Notes: generated by a model from the sequence alone, not told the origin. DNA of 64,000 bases from Arthrobacter sp. ov118 (GCF_900116495.1 NZ_FPAY01000006.1:186001-250000); one strand, 5' to 3'. Shown: positions 18,376 to 27,279, counted from the first letter of the stretch. Numbers and translations: made by a program.

Positions 18376-19361
18376 TCAGCGGTTCACGTAGCCCAAATGT
18401 TGGTCGTTGTAGCGGGCGCCCTGCACGCCGATCCGCTGCGCGAGCGCGTCCAGGTCGGCGACGTCGTCCGCCGACAGGGCCGCCGCCGTCGCCCCGGCGT
18501 TCTCTTCGATCCGGGCGGTGCTGCGGGTGCCCGGGATGGGCACGATCCACGGCTGCTGCGCGAGCAGCCACGCCAACGCGACCTGCGCGGGCGTGGTGCC
18601 CTTGCTGCGGGCGAGGCCGGCGACGTGTCCGACGAGTGCGGCGTTGGCGGACCGGTTCTCCTCGGTGAAGCGGGGGATGGTGGTGCGGACGTCGCCGTCG
18701 GTGAAGGTGGTGGCCGGGCTGACGGTGCCGGTGAGGAAGCCCTTGCCCAGCGGGCTGAACGGCACGAAGCCGATGCCCAGCTCGGCGAGGGTCGGCAGCA
18801 CCTCCGCCTCGGGGTCGCGGGTCCAAAGCGAGTACTCGCTCTGGACCGCCGTCACCGGCTGCACCGCGTGCGCCCGCCGGATGGTCCCGGCCGAGGCCTC
18901 CGACAGCCCGAAGTGCCGGACCTTGCCTTCCGCGATCAGCTCCCCGACGGTGCCGGCGACGTCCTCGATGGGAACGTGCGGATCGACGCGGTGCTGGTAG
19001 AACAGGTCGATGACGTCGGTGCGCAGACGCTTCAGCGAGGCGTCGGCGACGCGGCGGATCTGCTCGGGCCGGCTGTCCAGGCCCACGCTCTTGCCGCCCT
19101 CGATCCGCCAGCCGAACTTGGTCGCGACCTGCACCTGGCCGCGGATCGGCGCCAGCGCCTCACCCACAGCCCCTCGTTCACGTACGGCCCATACACCTCG
19201 GCGGTGTCGAAGAAGGTCACCCCGAGGTCGACGGCGGAGCGGATCACCGCGATCATGTCCGCGCGGCTGCCGGGGTTGGGTCCGTAGCTTTGCGACATGC
19301 CCATGCAGCCCAGGCCTACGGCGGAAACGGTCAGGCCTTGTCCGAGGGTACGTGTGTGCAG
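18376..19361 (-). pseudogene. Aldo/keto reductase with one frameshift
   Basis: An NADPH-dependent aldo/keto reductase of the YakC/PLP-type group. The first frame reads TLGQGLTVSAVGLGCMGMSQ and continues through the catalytic segment FFDTAEVYGPYVNEGL (Asp and Tyr of the tetrad). A missing G near 19171 then moves the frame to GEALAPIRGQVQVATKFGWR, carrying the catalytic Lys, and it ends at 18376 with the NADP-binding IPGTR. No ATG lies before the conserved start; the frame opens at CTG 19361 and the first ATG is 19304. One base restores an otherwise intact enzyme. It probably reduces aldehydes or ketones together with the nearby cupin and MFS genes. Confidence 0.75.
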
Positions 19362-19433
19362 GGGTGGTCTCCGTTGCTTGGTCTGGGTGCGGGGCTGGTT
19401 GCGTTATGGGTTTAGGGGAGCCCGACGGCGGGG

Positions 19434-19856
19434 TCAGGACACCGTGCCGATGTATTCCGTGCCGTTGTATTCGTCGTCGGTGATGTGCTCGAGCCAGTTG
19501 GTGGTGGTGGCGGGGTCGTCGCCGTTTTCCAGCATGGCGATGTGCTCCATGAAGCAGCCGGGCGCGGCGGCGTGCCAGTGCTCTTCGCCGGGCGGGGTGT
19601 ACAGGGTCTGGCCGGGGTGGACGTCGATGATCTTGCCGTCGCGGCCGCCGAACCGGGCGACGCCCTGGGTGACGCGGAGGTACTGCCCGCGGGCGTGGGA
19701 GTGCCAGGCGGTGCGGGCGCCGGGGGCGAACCGGACGGTCGCGACCACCATGCGCTGGTCGCTTTCGTGCGGTAGCGCGATGGGATCCAGCCACACATCC
19801 CCGACGAACTGCTCGGGCGGGTTCTTGCCGGTGGGCTTGGTGGGCTCGATGTTCAT
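19434..19856 (-). CDS. Cupin-domain protein
   Basis: A 140-residue single-domain cupin. The first metal motif is in RTAWHSHARGQYLRVTQGVA (His-x-His, then a Gln where Glu is usual) and the second in PGEEHWHAAAPG. These bind a divalent metal in a small beta-barrel. The family includes the (R)-mandelonitrile lyase-like and carboxymuconolactone-decarboxylase-associated cupins often found beside aldo/keto reductases in Arthrobacter and relatives. Its ATG overlaps the stop of the upstream regulator by 4 bases (ATGA), so expression is coupled to that gene. It is one of the intact members of an otherwise frameshifted cluster. The substrate is not known. Confidence 0.8.
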   Translation of the reverse strand: MNIEPTKPTGKNPPEQFVGDVWLDPIALPHESDQRMVVATVRFAPGARTAWHSHARGQYLRVTQGVARFGGRDGKIIDVHPGQTLYTPPGEEHWHAAAPGCFMEHIAMLENGDDPATTTNWLEHITDDEYNGTEYIGTVS

Positions 19857-20719
19857 GCGTTCTCCTTGTTTCTGGTGGCCGTTTCGGTCGCCGCCCAGCT
19901 GGCGAGCAGCCGGAGCCCGTCCTCCGACGGGGTGCCGGGGTCGGCGCTGTAGGCGGTCAGGGTGAGGCCGGGCGCGTTCGGAAGCTCGAGGGCGTCGAAG
20001 GCGAGGTGGAGGTCTGCGACGGCGGGGTGGCGGAAGTCCTTGTAGCCTCCGCTGTGGAGGCGCACGTCGCGCTGGCCCCGCGGGTGCGGAAGTCCTCCGA
20101 CCGGGTGGACAGCTCCCCGATCAGCTCCGTGAGGGACTTGTTGAACGGGTCGCGGCCCGCCTCGGTGTGGAGAATCGCGACGGCGGTGCTGGCCGTCTTC
20201 TCCCAGTCCTTGTACAGGACGTGCGAGCGGTGGTTGAGGAACGCGAAACGTGCGAGGTTCACGTTTTCGGCGTCCTGGGCGTACGCCGCCGAGTACAGGG
20301 CCCGCCGCAGGCCGTTGATCGCCGGGACGTCCAGCCGGCCGTTGCGGACGAACGCGGGCACGCCGACCATGGAATCCAGCAGCGGCTGCACGCTGGGGCT
20401 CACCGCCTCGCTGGGCTTGCGCCGCGGCCGCGCCGAAGGTGACGCCGCGCGGGCCAGATTGTGCAGGTGCTCGCGCTCGGCCTCGTTCAGCTGGAGCGCC
20501 CTCGCGAGCGACTCGAGCACGCTTTCGGAAACCCCGGCGAGCGAGCCGCGTTCGAGCTTGGTGTAATACTCCACCGACGCCGGCCAGCAGCGCGACCTCC
20601 TGGCGGCGCAGCCCGGGGACCCGCCGAGTGCCCCCGAACGTCGGCAGGCCCGTTTGCTCCGGGGTGAGCTTCGCCCGCCGGGTGGCGAGGAACTCACGGA
20701 TCTCGTGGCGGTTGTCCAT
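19853..20719 (-). pseudogene. XRE regulator with MmyB-like ligand-binding domain, two frameshifts
   Basis: An HTH_31/MmyB-type regulator of about 285 residues. It begins MDNRHEIREFLATRRAKLTP with an XRE domain (VPGLRRQEVALLAGV), slips near 20573 into SVEYYTKLERGSLAGVSESV, and slips back near 20082 into GQRDVRLHSGGYKDFRHPAV. The end is at 19853. An intact paralogue lies at 26292-27275 and confirms the expected continuous frame. Such proteins bind a small or fatty-acid-like ligand and usually control the next oxidoreductase or efflux genes. The start is ATG at 20719, five bases after a conserved CGTAGCGTGGT element, suggesting a leaderless or nearly leaderless message. Confidence 0.75.
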
Positions 20720-20847
20720 GCAGACCACGCTACGTGCACCTACGGGTCCCGAGGGAGTCTCTGTCAGTACCCGTATCCGCAGAGCCTCCCGCGCGGTGGG
20801 AAACGGACGTTGACTCGTGTCCATCGACCTCACCGAAAGGAAAATCC

Positions 20848-21414
20848 ATGACTGACGAGACAACCGGCTGGACCGGCGGCCAGCGCGCCTTCGGAGACTT
20901 CGCGCCAGGCCTGGTCCACTACACCGACCGTGTCCTCTTCGACGAGGTGTGGGAGCGGCCCGAGCTCTCCAAGCGCGACCGAAGCGTCATCACCGTCGCC
21001 GCGCTCCTTGCCGGCGGCCACACCGAGCAGCTGAACTTCCACCTCGACTTCGCCAAGAAGAACGGCGCCACCGAAGAGGAGCTCATCGAGGCGGTCACGC
21101 ACCTCGCCTTCTACGCCGGCTGGCCCAAGTCGATGTCCGCGATGGCCGTCGCGAAGAAGCTCTTCACCGCACAGCCGACCCCAGGAGAGCTGACTTTCGG
21201 CGTCGTTGGCTTTGTCCGCCGCCGGGCAGCGAGAGGCGTGCTCAACAAGCGGCGTGCGCACCACCCGCGGCCTCGGTTTCGGCAGGCTCAGCCGGCGGCT
21301 CCTCGCAGGCAACATCGCGGAGGGCCAGCGCGGCCTGGACCAGTGCGGCGTGGGTCAGGGCCTGGGGATAGTTTCCGAGCAGGGCGCCGGTGGCGGGGTC
21401 GGCTTCTTCGCTGA
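20848..21414 (+). CDS. Carboxymuconolactone decarboxylase-family protein with aberrant C-terminal tail
   Basis: Residues 1-115 are a carboxymuconolactone decarboxylase/AhpD-like domain (WERPELSKRDRSVITVAALL, then EQLNFHLDFAKKNGATEEEL and HLAFYAGWP). Family members normally end soon after SMSAMAVAKKLF. Here the frame runs on for ~70 arginine-rich residues that are antisense to a GH15 gene fragment (21242-21440). The native stop was therefore probably lost in a rearrangement near 21190. The AhpD CxxC pair is absent, so it is not a peroxidase partner. The start is ATG at 20848 after AAAGGA. It is divergent from the cupin/regulator genes and probably belongs to the same metabolic cluster. Confidence 0.75.
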   Translation: MTDETTGWTGGQRAFGDFAPGLVHYTDRVLFDEVWERPELSKRDRSVITVAALLAGGHTEQLNFHLDFAKKNGATEEELIEAVTHLAFYAGWPKSMSAMAVAKKLFTAQPTPGELTFGVVGFVRRRAARGVLNKRRAHHPRPRFRQAQPAAPRRQHRGGPARPGPVRRGSGPGDSFRAGRRWRGRLLR

Positions 21415-21440
21415 ACAAGCCCAGCGACCCGGCAATTGGG
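21242..21440 (-). pseudogene. 3' fragment of a second GH15 glucosidase gene
   Basis: The minus strand encodes GSLGLFSEEADPATGALLGN and PQALTHAALVQAALALRDV before a stop at 21242. This matches closely the C-terminus of the intact GH15 enzyme at 22806 (LGLFSEEIDAATGALLGN, the same ALTHAALVQAALALRDV). Only the last ~65 residues are present. It probably marks a past duplication or recombination at this locus and overlaps, in antisense, the abnormal tail of the carboxymuconolactone decarboxylase gene. Confidence 0.8.
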
Positions 21441-21466
21441 GGAGCGACTAACGGGCCGCGCTTCAC

Positions 21467-21867
21467 GAAATCGTCTTCGTTCCATGCGATGATCGGGTAA
21501 TAATCACCGCTTGGACCTACTCACCACGAAAACTGGGAAGTCCACCGCCCGGAGCCTCATTAGGGAATGTAACGCGTTGCCGGACGCCGGGACGTCTACG
21601 CGGACCTCTAAGAACAATGTTCGAGACCTCGCTCCCCTTCCGCCCGCGCTAAACATCCGGAATTACTGGAACGTGCCCATAGGAAACCCGAACGGCAAGT
21701 AGGACGGAACAGGCGAACCCCGGGGTGTTGCTACCAGCGTTCGGCTGAGTCTAAACCACACAAGCGGTGTCCCGTCCCGTCCGAATTATCTGGATGAGTA
21801 CCTACTAGACGATGCCACTATCGGACAAACACCCCACCCCGTATACAGGACCCCCTAAGCTGTCACA
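21467..21867. other. Gene-free gap after the GH15 fragment
   Basis: About 400 bases, less GC-rich than its neighbours, with no convincing gene, tRNA or repeat. Short frames here lack ribosome-binding sites. It lies between two rearranged segments (the GH15 fragment on the left and a membrane protein plus helR fragment on the right), so it may be filler brought in by the same event. Confidence 0.4.
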
Positions 21868-22437
21868 ATGAACGTTCCCCTTGTGCGCAACCTGGGTTGG
21901 ATATTTGGCGTGTTGCTCCTTCTGGCCTTCGGTGCAGTTATGGGCGCGTCAGCGACTACTTTCTTCCGCGTGCTGGCTGGCCCAGGGCAAACGAAGCCAA
22001 TTCTAGAAAGCATCACTGCCAGCTTGACTGCGCTAGCGCTCATCGTAGCCATCGCTGCCTATAGGTTTTCAGCAGTAAAAGGCAAAAGAGACCTGTTTCT
22101 GACCCTTCACGAACACCTGGTCGCTCCAGAAGTGCAGGAGGGGCGGCGCCTACTCCACGAGGCGGGTTCCTATTCCGACGTGGAGGCTATCAGTAGAAAA
22201 AACCGGAAACTCGTCAATCGTTCCTTAGCCCTTTACGAGACACTCGCCATGTACACCCTGAACAAGGATGTCTACCGGAAGGACGTTTGGTCGGCATGGG
22301 GTTGGACTATTGCGAATCTTCGCCAAAAAATTCAGTGGTTCATGGACATGCGGGAAAACGTGGATGAATATCGGTCGTGGCCACACCTTCGGCGTCTGCT
22401 CACGGAGCTTGAAAAGAGCCCGCCGCGGCGACCCTGA
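21868..22437 (+). CDS. Membrane-anchored hypothetical protein
   Basis: A 189-residue protein with two hydrophobic N-terminal segments (WIFGVLLLLAFGAVMGASAT, residues ~11-30, and a second at ~49-64, ITASLTALALIVAIAA), followed by a helical cytoplasmic part of ~125 residues. The latter contains KGKRDLFLTLHEHLVAPEVQ and a Trp-rich end. I do not recognise the family; the layout resembles small two-helix proteins of unknown function such as the DUF4760 type. The start is ATG at 21868. Codon use is less GC-biased than the flanking genes, which hints at acquisition. The stop falls exactly where the degenerate helR fragment starts, so the last few residues may not be native. Confidence 0.65.
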   Translation: MNVPLVRNLGWIFGVLLLLAFGAVMGASATTFFRVLAGPGQTKPILESITASLTALALIVAIAAYRFSAVKGKRDLFLTLHEHLVAPEVQEGRRLLHEAGSYSDVEAISRKNRKLVNRSLALYETLAMYTLNKDVYRKDVWSAWGWTIANLRQKIQWFMDMRENVDEYRSWPHLRRLLTELEKSPPRRP

Positions 22438-22439
22438 AC

Positions 22440-22795
22440 GGGAGCAACTTCAGCCTGCCGTGGTGGAGGACTTGGTCGCCGCCCATGACTCGGAACCGCT
22501 GGTGATGTCCTGGGCGAGCAGGACATGCAGGAAAAGCTGGACGACGACGATGCCGTGCTGAACGCCAACCCGGACGAGCCAGCGGGTTTGTTTCGCACGC
22601 GTCGTGGTGGAAAAGGCGCAGGAGCTGACCGACGCGGAGTGGCAGCTGCTGCCCGTCCTGGAGTTTCACCATTGCTGCGGGACCGCCCAGGCCAAGCACG
22701 GGTTCGTCGAACCGTGTCAGGAATGACTCGCGCAGTCGGATTGACCAACGGGACGTGGCAACCCTCGGCATCAGGCCGGCGAGGGCGTGGAGAGT
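22440..22795 (+). pseudogene. Degenerate internal fragment of helR
   Basis: Successive plus-strand frames correspond to residues ~480-600 of the intact HelR at 54653. The pieces are VVEDLVAAHDSEPLVM, EQDMQEKLDDDDAVL with NPDEPAGLF, VVVEKAQELTDAEWQLLP (the Walker B region, with the catalytic Asp-Glu of DEAQ changed to EKAQ), SFTIAGDR and the final ATLGIR. Several indels break the frame and both ends of the gene are missing. Nucleotide identity to 56085-56430 is obvious by eye. This is a dead partial copy placed against the 3' end of the GH15 gene. Confidence 0.8.
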
Positions 22796-22805
22796 GATGA
22801 GAACA

Positions 22806-24662
22806 TCAGCATCCAGCGTTGGGGTTTCGGCAGGCGCAACCGGCAGGCTCGGTTACGACAGGCTCAACCGCCGAAACGTCCCGGAGAGCCAGCGCTGCCT
22901 GGACCAGTGCGGCGTGGGTCAGGGCCTGGGGATAGTTGCCGAGGAGGGCCCCGGTGGCCGCATCGATTTCCTCGCTGAACAGGCCCAGCGGACCGCCGAT
23001 CCCCAGCAGCGCCTCGAGCATTTCCGCGGCCTCGGCTGCCCTTCCCGTGAGGGCGAGGGCCTGGACAAGCCAGAAGGAGCAGGGCAGGAAAGCCCCCTCA
23101 TCCCCGGGCAGGCCGTCCTGGCCGGGCGGGTAGCGGTAGAGGAAGGGGTGGCCGGCCGACAGCTCCGCCCGCACAGCATCCACCGTGCCCCGGAGCCGGG
23201 CCGAGTCCGGCGGCTCGAAGCCCGTCACGGGCAGGATCAGCAGGGCCGAGTCCAGGTCGGCGGACCCGTAGGAGCGGGTGTACGTGTTCCGGGTCGCGTC
23301 GAATCCCCGGGTGATGATGTCGGCGGCGATCGCCGTTCTCGCCGCTTCCCAGCGGCACCGCCGCCTTGGGCTGATGCGGTGGGTCTCGGCGATGCGCAGC
23401 GCCCGGTCCAGGGCGAGCCAGCCCATGATCTTGGAGTGCACATGGTGCGCGGGATCGCGGCGGATTTCCCAGATCCCGGCGTCCGGGTCCGGCCAGCGCC
23501 GCACCACAAGGTCCGTGAAGCCGCGCAGCGCGCGCCACGTCTCCGAGTTGAGCCGGTGCCCCTGCCGGACGAGGTTCCATGCGGCGTCGAGGACCCAGCC
23601 GTAGCCGTCGAGCTGGTGCTGGTGGGCGGCTCCGTTGCCCGTCCGCACCGGGGCGCTGCCCGCGTAGCCCGGCCAGTCCGCCAGCGTGCGCTCGCGGGGG
23701 ACATGCCCACCGGTCAGGGTGAGCAGGGCCGGTAGCCTGGGCCGCTGCAGCCTGCTGGCGTGCAGGAGCCAGTTCAGGAAGTTCAGGGCCTCGCCGTCCT
23801 TGCCCAGGGCGAGGAAGGCGGCGATCCCGATGCTGGCGTCCCGCGGCCAGGCGTACCGGTAGTCCCAATTCCGGATGCCGCCGGGGTCCTCCGGCAGGGA
23901 CGTGGTGGGGGCAGCCACGGGTGCACCCGACGGGGAGTAGGTCAGCAGCTTCAGCGTCAGCAGGCTCCGCAGGACCGGTTCGCGGAACGGGACGTCGTCG
24001 CTGATGCCTGACGCCCACTCCCGCCAGCGGGCTTCATCCGCTTCCACCAGGTCCCACGCGGTCTCGGGGTCGACCCAGACCAGCGGCTCCGCGTACGCCA
24101 GGGCGAGCACCATCACCACCGGGCGGCCGGGCTCAACGGTGATTGCCGCCGTCGTACCCGGCTCCACCCGCAACCCGCCGCTGCAGCCGAGCGACATGGC
24201 TAGGGCGCCCCACTCGCACACCACATGCTGCCCCTGCCGGACCCGGGGGCGGAGGTGGCGCTCACCGAGGCGCGGGTCAAAAACGACGGCGGCCCGGACC
24301 GGCGCGCCCTCGGCGGCCAGCCGCCGGATCAGGAGGGTGGTGGGCAGCAGGCGCCCGGACACCTCCGCGATCATCGACTCGGCAAGTGTCAGCGTGCCGC
24401 CGTCGGTGGCCCAGACTGTCTCGAGCGTTGCCGTGTGCGGCCGGTACCGGCGGGCGAGTCGTGTGGCCGGCAGGGAGGGGCCGGTGCGGAAGGAGCCGGC
24501 CTCCGGGCCGCCGAGCAGGGCACCAAAGACGGGATCGCCGTCGAAGGCGGGGGCGCAGAGCCAGTCGATGCCGCCGTCGGCCGAGACCAGGGCGGCGGTG
24601 CGGGTATCGCCCAGCAGGCCGTAGTCGGCGAGGGCGGGGGAGCGCATGCTGCCGGGTTCCAT
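22806..24662 (-). CDS. Glycoside hydrolase family 15 protein (trehalase/glucoamylase-like)
   Basis: A 618-residue cytoplasmic enzyme of the GH15 (alpha/alpha)6-barrel family, close to its usual ~600 residues. An N-terminal beta-sandwich domain starts with LADYGLLGDTRTAALVSADG and GGIDWLC. The barrel carries RNWDYRYAWPRDASI (the substrate-binding Arg/Asp region) and the C-terminal LGLFSEEIDAATGALLGNYP, in which the Glu is the expected catalytic base. Actinobacterial relatives hydrolyse trehalose or alpha-glucans, so trehalose breakdown is a reasonable guess. No signal peptide is seen. ATG 24662 or ATG 24647 could be the start. A partial copy of its 3' end lies at 21242. Confidence 0.85.
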   Translation of the reverse strand: MEPGSMRSPALADYGLLGDTRTAALVSADGGIDWLCAPAFDGDPVFGALLGGPEAGSFRTGPSLPATRLARRYRPHTATLETVWATDGGTLTLAESMIAEVSGRLLPTTLLIRRLAAEGAPVRAAVVFDPRLGERHLRPRVRQGQHVVCEWGALAMSLGCSGGLRVEPGTTAAITVEPGRPVVMVLALAYAEPLVWVDPETAWDLVEADEARWREWASGISDDVPFREPVLRSLLTLKLLTYSPSGAPVAAPTTSLPEDPGGIRNWDYRYAWPRDASIGIAAFLALGKDGEALNFLNWLLHASRLQRPRLPALLTLTGGHVPRERTLADWPGYAGSAPVRTGNGAAHQHQLDGYGWVLDAAWNLVRQGHRLNSETWRALRGFTDLVVRRWPDPDAGIWEIRRDPAHHVHSKIMGWLALDRALRIAETHRISPRRRCRWEAARTAIAADIITRGFDATRNTYTRSYGSADLDSALLILPVTGFEPPDSARLRGTVDAVRAELSAGHPFLYRYPPGQDGLPGDEGAFLPCSFWLVQALALTGRAAEAAEMLEALLGIGGPLGLFSEEIDAATGALLGNYPQALTHAALVQAALALRDVSAVEPVVTEPAGCACRNPNAGC

Positions 24663-24696
24663 GTTTCTGGTGCACCTTCTCTCGCGCCGGCCGGCG

Positions 24697-25173
24697 TCAA
24701 TGGACCGTGAGGAGCAGCCCGAGCAGGGAGCCGTAGACCACGTGGGCTGCCACGGCCACCGCCGGCGTCTGGATCCCGTAATTCAGGCCTAGCAGGCCCG
24801 GAGGCTCAAGGGCTGCGCGGCTGGCCGGACCGGCCCTGGTGCTCGCCATGCGGGGATGGATGCCGGGCAACAGCGGCAGGATGACGGTCAGCGCCACGGC
24901 GACGTGCAGGAGCCCCAGCAGGGCGCCGATCCACCAGGTGGCTCGCCCGAGCAGCGCGAAGACTGCCGCGTAGCCCAGCGCGAAGACCTGCCCAACGGCG
25001 AGGTGGATGAAGAACCCGGCGATCCGTGCCTTGTCCGGATCGGGCGTGACGAGGCTGCCCAGGACCAGGGGAAGGTCGAGCCGGGTCCAGCCGGCCATCT
25101 GGCAGGCGATCATCACCGCGGTCAGAGCGGTGGTGGCGAGCAGCCCGAACAGCGCCCAGCCTTGCCAGTCCAT
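24697..25173 (-). CDS. Hypothetical integral membrane protein
   Basis: A 158-residue protein with about four transmembrane helices (WALFGLLATTALTAVMIACQ; IAGFFIHLAVGQVFALGYAA; IGALLGLLHVAVALTVILPL; and a C-terminal VAAHVVYGSLLGLLLTV). It resembles small actinobacterial membrane proteins with His/Gly residues in the helices, but I cannot assign a function. The open frame extends further upstream to 25299, but the natural start appears to be ATG at 25173 (MDWQGWALF). It lies 34 bases upstream of the GH15 gene on the same strand, so the two may be co-transcribed. Confidence 0.65.
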   Translation of the reverse strand: MDWQGWALFGLLATTALTAVMIACQMAGWTRLDLPLVLGSLVTPDPDKARIAGFFIHLAVGQVFALGYAAVFALLGRATWWIGALLGLLHVAVALTVILPLLPGIHPRMASTRAGPASRAALEPPGLLGLNYGIQTPAVAVAAHVVYGSLLGLLLTVH

Positions 25174-25356
25174 CTCAACCGCCGCCCCGCCGCTTGCGGG
25201 TGGTGCCCGCTTGTACCGTTTGCATGACGTACCTTCTAAAACGAGATAATCCAATTTTAGAATGGCGGATGAGAGGGAGGCAAGGCCCGACGCCGGCAAC
25301 GTTCAGGGCGGCTCTGGGCGTTCGCCGACGGCGCCCGCGGACGCCAGGCTAGCCAG

Positions 25357-25396
25357 CCGCCGTCGTTCCCGTCTTTCCTGCTGTGGAGGCGAGGGG
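25357..25396 (-). repeat. HNH-nuclease 3'-end fragment, copy A
   Basis: A 40-base intergenic segment nearly identical to segments at 48521-48560 and 51256-51295. On the minus strand all three encode the end of an HNH nuclease (PSPPQQERxERRR). Here it stands alone, without the HNH catalytic part, between a membrane-protein gene and the SDR gene. Confidence 0.7.
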
Positions 25397-25420
25397 ACAC
25401 CGGCCCCTTTGAGCGGGCGG

Positions 25421-26299
25421 TTAGGCGTTGTTGTGGGCGAGGTTGGTGGAGAGTTCGCGGTGGGCGTCGGCCTGGGCGAGCAGGTCCTTGGCCTTCTGCT
25501 CGAAGGTTGCGACGGCGTCAGCGCCGGCGGCGAAGCGCAGTGGCGGTTCGTCTTGGGCAGCGAGCTGGATCAGGGCGTCGGCGAGCTTGGCCGGGTCTCC
25601 GCCCTGCTGTCCGTTCATGCCCTGCCAGGCGGCGACGGTCTGCTCGGTGCGGCCGGCGTAGTCCTCGATGCTCGATTCGGCGTAGCTGGTGGATTCCGGG
25701 CTGAGGAGCTCGGTGCGGAAGAACCCGGGCTCTACCAGCATGGTGCGGATCCCGAACGGAGCGACTTCCGGGGCCAGGGACTCGGCCCAGCCTTCCACGC
25801 CGAACTTCGATGCGGCGTACGCGGTGCAGAACTCCTGTCCGGCAATGCCCGCGGTGGAGGAGATCGTGACCACCAGGCCCGAGCGCTGGGCCCGCAGGAC
25901 CGGCAGGGCTGCCCGGGTGACGTTGATGGGCCCGAACAGGGTGGTTTCGATCTGTGCCCGGAAGTCACCCGGGGTGATTTCTTCGAAGAATCCGGCGTTG
26001 AAGTTGCCGGCGTTGTTCACGAGGACGTCCACCCGGCCGAACCGGTCCACGGCGGCCTGGATGGCGGCTGTTGCGTCGGCGGGGTCGGTGACGTCGAGCC
26101 TGACGCTCAGCAGGTTCTCATGTTGGCCGACGGCCTGGGCGACCTTCTCCGGGTTGCGGCCGGTGGCGACCACTGCGTGTCCGGCGGCCAGGGCGGCCTT
26201 TGCGATGTCGGTGCCCATGCCGCGGCCGGCGCCGGTGATGAACCAGACCTTCTTGCCCGTGTTTTGCGGCTGTCCGGTCACGGTGTTCTGTTCAGTCAT
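25421..26299 (-). CDS. Short-chain dehydrogenase/reductase
   Basis: A 292-residue classical SDR. It has the NAD(P)-binding glycine motif TGAGRGMG near residue 22, a downstream NNAG, the catalytic Ser in TISSTAG, and the Tyr-x3-Lys pair as YAASK. An Arg at the end of strand 2 (ATGRN) suggests preference for NADPH. The substrate is unknown. The ATG start at 26299 overlaps the end of the upstream XRE regulator by 8 bases, so this gene is probably its direct target. The pairing mirrors the regulator-oxidoreductase arrangement at 18.4-20.7 kb. Confidence 0.85.
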   Translation of the reverse strand: MTEQNTVTGQPQNTGKKVWFITGAGRGMGTDIAKAALAAGHAVVATGRNPEKVAQAVGQHENLLSVRLDVTDPADATAAIQAAVDRFGRVDVLVNNAGNFNAGFFEEITPGDFRAQIETTLFGPINVTRAALPVLRAQRSGLVVTISSTAGIAGQEFCTAYAASKFGVEGWAESLAPEVAPFGIRTMLVEPGFFRTELLSPESTSYAESSIEDYAGRTEQTVAAWQGMNGQQGGDPAKLADALIQLAAQDEPPLRFAAGADAVATFEQKAKDLLAQADAHRELSTNLAHNNA

Positions 26300-27275
26300 G
26301 GCGTGGTTCTGTCTTTCCTGGGGTGCGTGGTCCCGGCAGCGCTTGCGTGCGCACACCAGGGACGGTGGATCCACCGGCGGGTTGGCCGGCGGTGGTTGTT
26401 TCGGGAGGCGTTGCCGCCCAGCTGGCGAGGAACGCCAGCGCGTTTGCGGACGCGGAGCCGGGCTCCGCGGTGAAGGTGAACAGGGTCTGTCCCTCATCGC
26501 CGGGAAGGTCCAGCGTCTCGTATTGCAGGGACAGATCCCCGGCGACGGGGTGGTGGAAGCGTTTGGCCCCGGTGGTGTGGATCCGCACGTCGTGACCTGC
26601 CCATAACGCGGCGAACAGCCCGCTGCCGGTGGTGAGCTCACCGACCAGTTCGTTGAGCGCCCGGTCGTGCGGGTTGCGCCCGGATTCCGAGCGCAGCATC
26701 GCGACCGTGGTGGCCGCAACGGCGCGCCAATCGGGGTAGAAGTCCCCTGCGCCGGGGTCGAGGAACAGGTACCGCGCCTGGTTCGGCAGCCGGACCGGAG
26801 TGCCGGGCCCCGACGGTGCTGCGAACTCGAACACCGGCCCGTACAGGGCCCGGGCCAGGACGTTTGCGGCCAGCACGTCGGAACGGCCGTTCTGCACGGT
26901 GGCGACCACTCCGGTCATGCCGTCCATCAGGCGGAGCACCCCGGGACGGACCCGTTGCTGCGGTGGCCGCCGCGGTGCCCGGCGCGAGGGCGTGTTGGCG
27001 GTCCGCGCCAGGTCCATCAGGTGCGCCCGCTCAGCATCGTCCAGGCCAAGGGCAGAGGCTACAGCCTCGAGCACCGATTCTGAGACGCCGCGCAGGCTGC
27101 CGCGTTCCAGCCGGGTGTAGTAGTCCGTGCTGACTCCCGCGAGCTGCGCCACTTCCTCGCGGCGCAGGCCCGGCACACGGCGCAGCTCTCCGTAGCTGGG
27201 GATGCCGGCCTGCTCCGGGCTGATCTTCGCGCGGCGTGAGATCAGGAACTCACGGATGTCGTTTTTTCTGTCCAC
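26292..27275 (-). CDS. XRE family regulator with MmyB-like ligand-binding domain
   Basis: A 327-residue intact paralogue of the broken regulator at 19853. Residues 1-75 are an XRE helix-turn-helix (VPGLRREEVAQLAGVSTDYY, then TRLERGSLRGVSESV). Residues ~95-270 are the MmyB-like ligand-binding domain (NGRSDVLAANVLARALYGPV; WRAVAATTVAMLRSESGR). A Pro/Thr-rich tail of ~35 residues follows. I place the start at GTG 27275 because it aligns exactly with the ATG of the paralogue; both follow the element CGTAGCGTGGT by five bases with no ribosome-binding site, implying a leaderless message. It overlaps and probably controls the SDR gene. ATG at 27332 would give a longer form. Confidence 0.8.
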   Translation of the reverse strand: MDRKNDIREFLISRRAKISPEQAGIPSYGELRRVPGLRREEVAQLAGVSTDYYTRLERGSLRGVSESVLEAVASALGLDDAERAHLMDLARTANTPSRRAPRRPPQQRVRPGVLRLMDGMTGVVATVQNGRSDVLAANVLARALYGPVFEFAAPSGPGTPVRLPNQARYLFLDPGAGDFYPDWRAVAATTVAMLRSESGRNPHDRALNELVGELTTGSGLFAALWAGHDVRIHTTGAKRFHHPVAGDLSLQYETLDLPGDEGQTLFTFTAEPGSASANALAFLASWAATPPETTTAGQPAGGSTVPGVRTQALPGPRTPGKTEPRHD

Positions 27276-27279
27276 GTCC

